Of a stretch of DNA of 64,000 nt, positions 61,286 through 64,000 are shown piece by piece. The stretch is from Ilumatobacter fluminis (GTDB lineage Bacteria; Actinomycetota; Acidimicrobiia; Acidimicrobiales; Ilumatobacteraceae): positions 3,566,001 through 3,630,000 of the forward strand of contig NZ_SOAU01000001.1 in the NCBI RefSeq assembly GCF_004364865.1, given 5' to 3'. The first letter of the stretch is position 1, and every line of letters starts with the position of its first letter. The notes below the pieces were generated by a model. That model did not search any database. It had not been told where the DNA came from and saw nothing but the letters and a program-made list of their open reading frames with translations. The position numbers and the translations under genes are program-made.

Positions 61286-62799
61286 CAGCCGTCCTCCCCT
61301 CGCTGCGTCTGGGATTGCGACTGTGACTGGGACGACCGTGGCGGCGAGTCGGGCGGTGACGAGTCGTACATCGATCCGTACCGACCGTCGACGATCCAGG
61401 TGTCCTTGCTCCCGCCGCCCTGCGACGAGTTGACGATCAGCGAGTCCTTGCGCAGCGCGACGCGGGTCAGACCGCCCGGGGTGACGTAGCTCGTCTCACC
61501 GGTCAGGACGAAGGGTCGCAGATCGACGTGTCGACCCTCGACCCCCTCGTCGACGAGCGTCGGCACCGTCGACAGTGACAGGATCGGCTGCGCGACCCAG
61601 TTGCGCGGGTCGGCCTCGATCGCCCGAACGGCCTCGTCGAGTTCGTCCTTGGTTGCCCGGCTGCCGATGAGGATCCCGTACCCGCCGCTCTCGTTGGCGG
61701 GCTTCAGCACGAGGTCGCCGATGTTGTCGATCACATGGCGCCGCTCGTCCTCGTACATCGTCCGGTACGTCGGCACGTTCGCGACGATCGGTTCTTCGCC
61801 GAGGTAGTAGCGGATCATGTCGGGGACCCAGGCGTAGACGACCTTGTCGTCGGCGACGCCGGCGCCGGGCGCGTTGGCCAAGGCAACCTTGCCGGCCTGC
61901 CACGAACGGATGAGGCCCGGCACACCGAGGAGCGAGTCCTCCCGGAACACGTCGGGGTCGAGGAACAGGTCGTCGATCCGCCGATAGATGACGTCGACGC
62001 GTTCGAGCCCCTCGATCGTCTTCATGTAGACGAAGTCGTCGTCGCCGACGACGAGGTCGGCACCCTCGACCAGTTCGGCACCCATCCGCTCGGCGAGGAA
62101 CGAGTGCTCGAAGTACGCCGAGTTGAAGATGCCGGGCGTCAGCACCGCGATCTGTGGGTCGTCGCAACCGTCGGGCGCCAGCGAGGTGAGGAGCCGGTTG
62201 AGTTCGTCGGTGTAGCCGTCGACGGGGCGGATGCGCTGCCGTTCGAACAACTCGGCGAACGCCCGCTTCGCCACGCCGCGGTTCTCGACGACGTAGCTGA
62301 CACCGGACGGCACCCGCAGATTGTCCTCGAGCACGTACATCTCACCGTCGTCGTCCCGAACGAGGTCGCTGCCGGAGATGTGGGCCCATACCCCGAACTT
62401 CGGGCTGAAGCCACGCAGCTGGGGCCGGTAGTTGACCGACTGGTCGAGCAGGTCGGCGGGGAACACCCCGTCGGCGATGATCCGCTGGTCGTTGTACAGG
62501 TCGTCGATGAACCGGTTGAGCGCCACCAGACGCTGCTGCAACCCGAGCGAGATCCGATCCCACTCACTGCCTTCGATGATGCGAGGGATGATGTCGAACG
62601 GCCACGACCGGTCGATGTTCTGACCGTCGGAATACACGGTGAACGTGATCCCCATCGTCTGGATGTCGAGTTCGGCCAGCTCCTGGCGGGCGCGGAGTTC
62701 GTCCTCGCCGAGGCGGGCGATGAGGTCCATCACCGCACTCGCCAACGGCCGTGGAGCGCCGTTCGGATCGATCAGTTCGTCCATCTGCATTTCGACCAT
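61285..62799 (-). CDS. Circularly permuted ATP-grasp ligase (DUF404/DUF407 type)
   Basis: The 504-residue protein is the complete member of the pair. It has WPFDIIPRIIEGSEWDRISL, PRIIADGVFP-type residues, YVLEDNLRVPSGVSYVVENR, EHSFLAERMGAELVEGADLV, MKTIEGLERVDVIYRRIDDL, VALANAPGAGVADDK, the ATP site LVLKPANESGGYG (Lys366) and VTPGGLTRV. Such enzymes are predicted to ligate amino acids or peptides with ATP. The tail (about 485-504) is SQSQSQSQ-type and disordered. It is the first of four genes running to the transglutaminase. ATG 62799 or Met6 may be the start. Confidence 0.94.
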   Translation of the reverse strand: MVEMQMDELIDPNGAPRPLASAVMDLIARLGEDELRARQELAELDIQTMGITFTVYSDGQNIDRSWPFDIIPRIIEGSEWDRISLGLQQRLVALNRFIDDLYNDQRIIADGVFPADLLDQSVNYRPQLRGFSPKFGVWAHISGSDLVRDDDGEMYVLEDNLRVPSGVSYVVENRGVAKRAFAELFERQRIRPVDGYTDELNRLLTSLAPDGCDDPQIAVLTPGIFNSAYFEHSFLAERMGAELVEGADLVVGDDDFVYMKTIEGLERVDVIYRRIDDLFLDPDVFREDSLLGVPGLIRSWQAGKVALANAPGAGVADDKVVYAWVPDMIRYYLGEEPIVANVPTYRTMYEDERRHVIDNIGDLVLKPANESGGYGILIGSRATKDELDEAVRAIEADPRNWVAQPILSLSTVPTLVDEGVEGRHVDLRPFVLTGETSYVTPGGLTRVALRKDSLIVNSSQGGGSKDTWIVDGRYGSMYDSSPPDSPPRSSQSQSQSQTQRGEDG

Positions 62800-62910
62800 A
62801 GGTCAGTCGTCACCTCGCTGTCATCGGGGGCCGTGTTTGTTCACACTGCCGACACACCGCCCCGGGAGCGGCCGGCATCGGGATCACGTCACGTCGACGT
62901 CACGCCAACG

Positions 62911-62940
62911 TCACGTCACATCACGTCACATCACGTCACA
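62911..62940. repeat. Three tandem TCACGTCACA units in a CGTCAC-rich spacer
   Basis: Three exact 10-bp units are flanked by degenerate CGTCACG sequences from 62885 to 62950. They fill the spacer between the metallopeptidase stop and the ATP-grasp start, which is the probable promoter region of the ATP-grasp operon. A 10-bp period places the copies on one DNA face. Confidence 0.8.
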
Positions 62941-62945
62941 TCGCG

Positions 62946-63950
62946 TCACGCCGCCGTGCCGACGGCACGGTGGACGACGTCGAGCTTCGACACCGCCGTG
63001 GGCGACAGCACGAACGGATACAGGTCGTTCTGGCCGATCGATCGCGACATCGCGTTGAGCGCGAACGTCACGCCGAGCCAGCGTCCGATCATCGGACCGA
63101 TCGACACGCTCGTGGTGCTCGCCCAGGCGCCGGCACCGGCCGAGCGGGCGGGTTCGCCGACGTCGAGACCGAACGCGTCGGCGGTCTCGAGACCACCGAG
63201 GATGTGGAGGTAGTGGGCGAAGGTCTCGGCCCAGTCCTCCCACGGGTGCATGGTCGCGTACTGGCTGACGTGGGTCTCGGCCCAGTCGGCCTGCGGACCG
63301 GCGTCGCCGTAGTGCTGCGACAGCGCGTCCTCGTACGAAGCCCGCTCGTCGCCGAACAGGTCACGGAACTCGTCGAGCATGCCCGACGTCTCGATCAGGG
63401 TCGGCCAGTAGTAGTGGCCGATCTCGTGGCGGAGGTGACCGAGCACCGTGCGGTACGGCTCGCCGAGCTGCTGACGGACGAACTCTCGATGGGCGTCGTC
63501 GGATTCGGACAGGTCGAGGGTGATCACACCGCCCTGGTGTCCGGTCGTGACCGAACGGCCACGCGACGACAGCAACTCGAAGGTGAGTCCGGCGTCGGGG
63601 TCGACGGTGCGTGACACGATCGGCAGTCCGATCGCGTCGAGCTGCGAGATCAGGCGACGCTTGGCGGTCTCGGCGTCGGCGAACGCGACCAGGGCATCGA
63701 GGTCGTCGTCGTTCGGTCGGACCGAGGTGAGCGAGCAGCTGTCGCACAGCGCGTCGGGGCTGGAGGCGTCGATGAGCCAGTTGCAGCGCGCCACCTCGTG
63801 GTTGGCGCAGTAGCGGTAGGTGTCGGTGTCGGTCAGCGTGACGACCGACCGATCACGGCGCAGGTATCCGAGCGACGACCCACACGTCAGGCATTGGGAG
63901 TTGTCGAAGAAGACCAGCGCCCCGCACACCGCACATCGAAAAGCCTCCAC
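62946..63950 (-). CDS. Zinc-ribbon metallopeptidase (Peptidase_Mx-like, COG4307 type)
   Basis: The protein is 334 residues, beginning at GTG 63950. Two zinc ribbons open it: Cys6/Cys9/Cys20/Cys23 (FRCAVCGAL, QCLTCGSSLGYL) and Cys48/Cys56/Cys69/Cys72. The catalytic region has the HExxH motif HEIGHYYW (His175, Glu176, His179) and downstream THVSQYATMHPWEDWAETFA, with Glu/His candidates for the third zinc ligand. From memory, this family is a frequent neighbour of alpha-E/ATP-grasp/transglutaminase genes, as it is here (146 bp upstream of the ATP-grasp gene). It could process the product of the locus. No signal peptide is seen. Confidence 0.9.
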   Translation of the reverse strand: MEAFRCAVCGALVFFDNSQCLTCGSSLGYLRRDRSVVTLTDTDTYRYCANHEVARCNWLIDASSPDALCDSCSLTSVRPNDDDLDALVAFADAETAKRRLISQLDAIGLPIVSRTVDPDAGLTFELLSSRGRSVTTGHQGGVITLDLSESDDAHREFVRQQLGEPYRTVLGHLRHEIGHYYWPTLIETSGMLDEFRDLFGDERASYEDALSQHYGDAGPQADWAETHVSQYATMHPWEDWAETFAHYLHILGGLETADAFGLDVGEPARSAGAGAWASTTSVSIGPMIGRWLGVTFALNAMSRSIGQNDLYPFVLSPTAVSKLDVVHRAVGTAA

Positions 63951-64000
63951 GACCGATGACCGTACCCATGGAACACCGAGCCCAAACAGATGAGGTCAGG

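Overview
This is a very GC-rich, gene-dense stretch of an actinobacterial chromosome, best placed in the class Acidimicrobiia (Ilumatobacter-like). That placement is inferred, not proven. It rests on HelD, myo-inositol-phosphate synthase, an LLM-class F420-type oxidoreductase, a class-E-like sortase, many GTG starts and ATGA/GTGA gene overlaps, and a secreted protein with the FVGTDPCRILDTR signature that I associate with Acidimicrobiia. I saw no rRNA, tRNA, CRISPR array, insertion sequence, integrase or prophage. The window looks like core and lineage-specific chromosome rather than a mobile island.

Layout. 1-6584: the start of helD, then a divergent, tightly coupled run hemE-hemH-hemY-sortase-lnt that joins late haem synthesis to envelope maturation. 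6532-12133: an ABC-F ATPase, a tandem UspA protein, and an operon of response regulator, histidine kinase and a membrane-anchored helical protein. 12181-16003: a pair of CrcB fluoride channels, then ferredoxin-P450-methyltransferase divergent from a TetR regulator. 16074-23892: DedA and nitroreductase, then a biotin-dependent carboxylase (beta, alpha) followed by BioY, an AtuA-like protein and a NYN-domain nuclease. 23917-26896: a Zn-finger protein and a TIGR03084/acyl-CoA dehydrogenase pair separated by an unusual inverted and direct repeat cluster. 26903-36110: an MFS pump, small proteins, a SET-domain protein, a hemerythrin/Pro-rich/MgtC operon, an acyl-CoA dehydrogenase under a large palindromic operator, an SGNH acyltransferase and a secreted protein. 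36135-44312: cysS, deoD, a hairpin-rich 533-bp spacer, a sigma factor fused to an anti-sigma-like zinc finger and membrane segment, and ilvBNC behind a leader-peptide attenuator. 44528-57116: a diguanylate cyclase, MOSC protein, cation/proton antiporter, LLM oxidoreductase, a LysR regulator facing ino1 across a perfect palindrome, folate and flavin enzymes, ilvD, a Tat-exported protein and an MFS transporter. 57206-63950: a locus of zinc-ribbon metallopeptidase, circularly permuted ATP-grasp, alpha-E protein, ATP-grasp/alpha-E fusion and transglutaminase.

How the genes work together. The clearest pathway content is haem synthesis (hemE, hemH, hemY) and branched-chain amino acid synthesis (ilvB, ilvN, ilvC, ilvD). 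A biotin-dependent acyl-CoA carboxylase comes with its own biotin importer. The most promising candidates for poorly described biology are the ATP-grasp/alpha-E/transglutaminase/metallopeptidase locus, whose fused ATP-grasp copy has lost its nucleotide-binding core, and the membrane-tethered sigma factor. Next come the 24.6-kb repeat cluster, the Ser-for-Cys Lnt and the lipoprotein sortase upstream of it.
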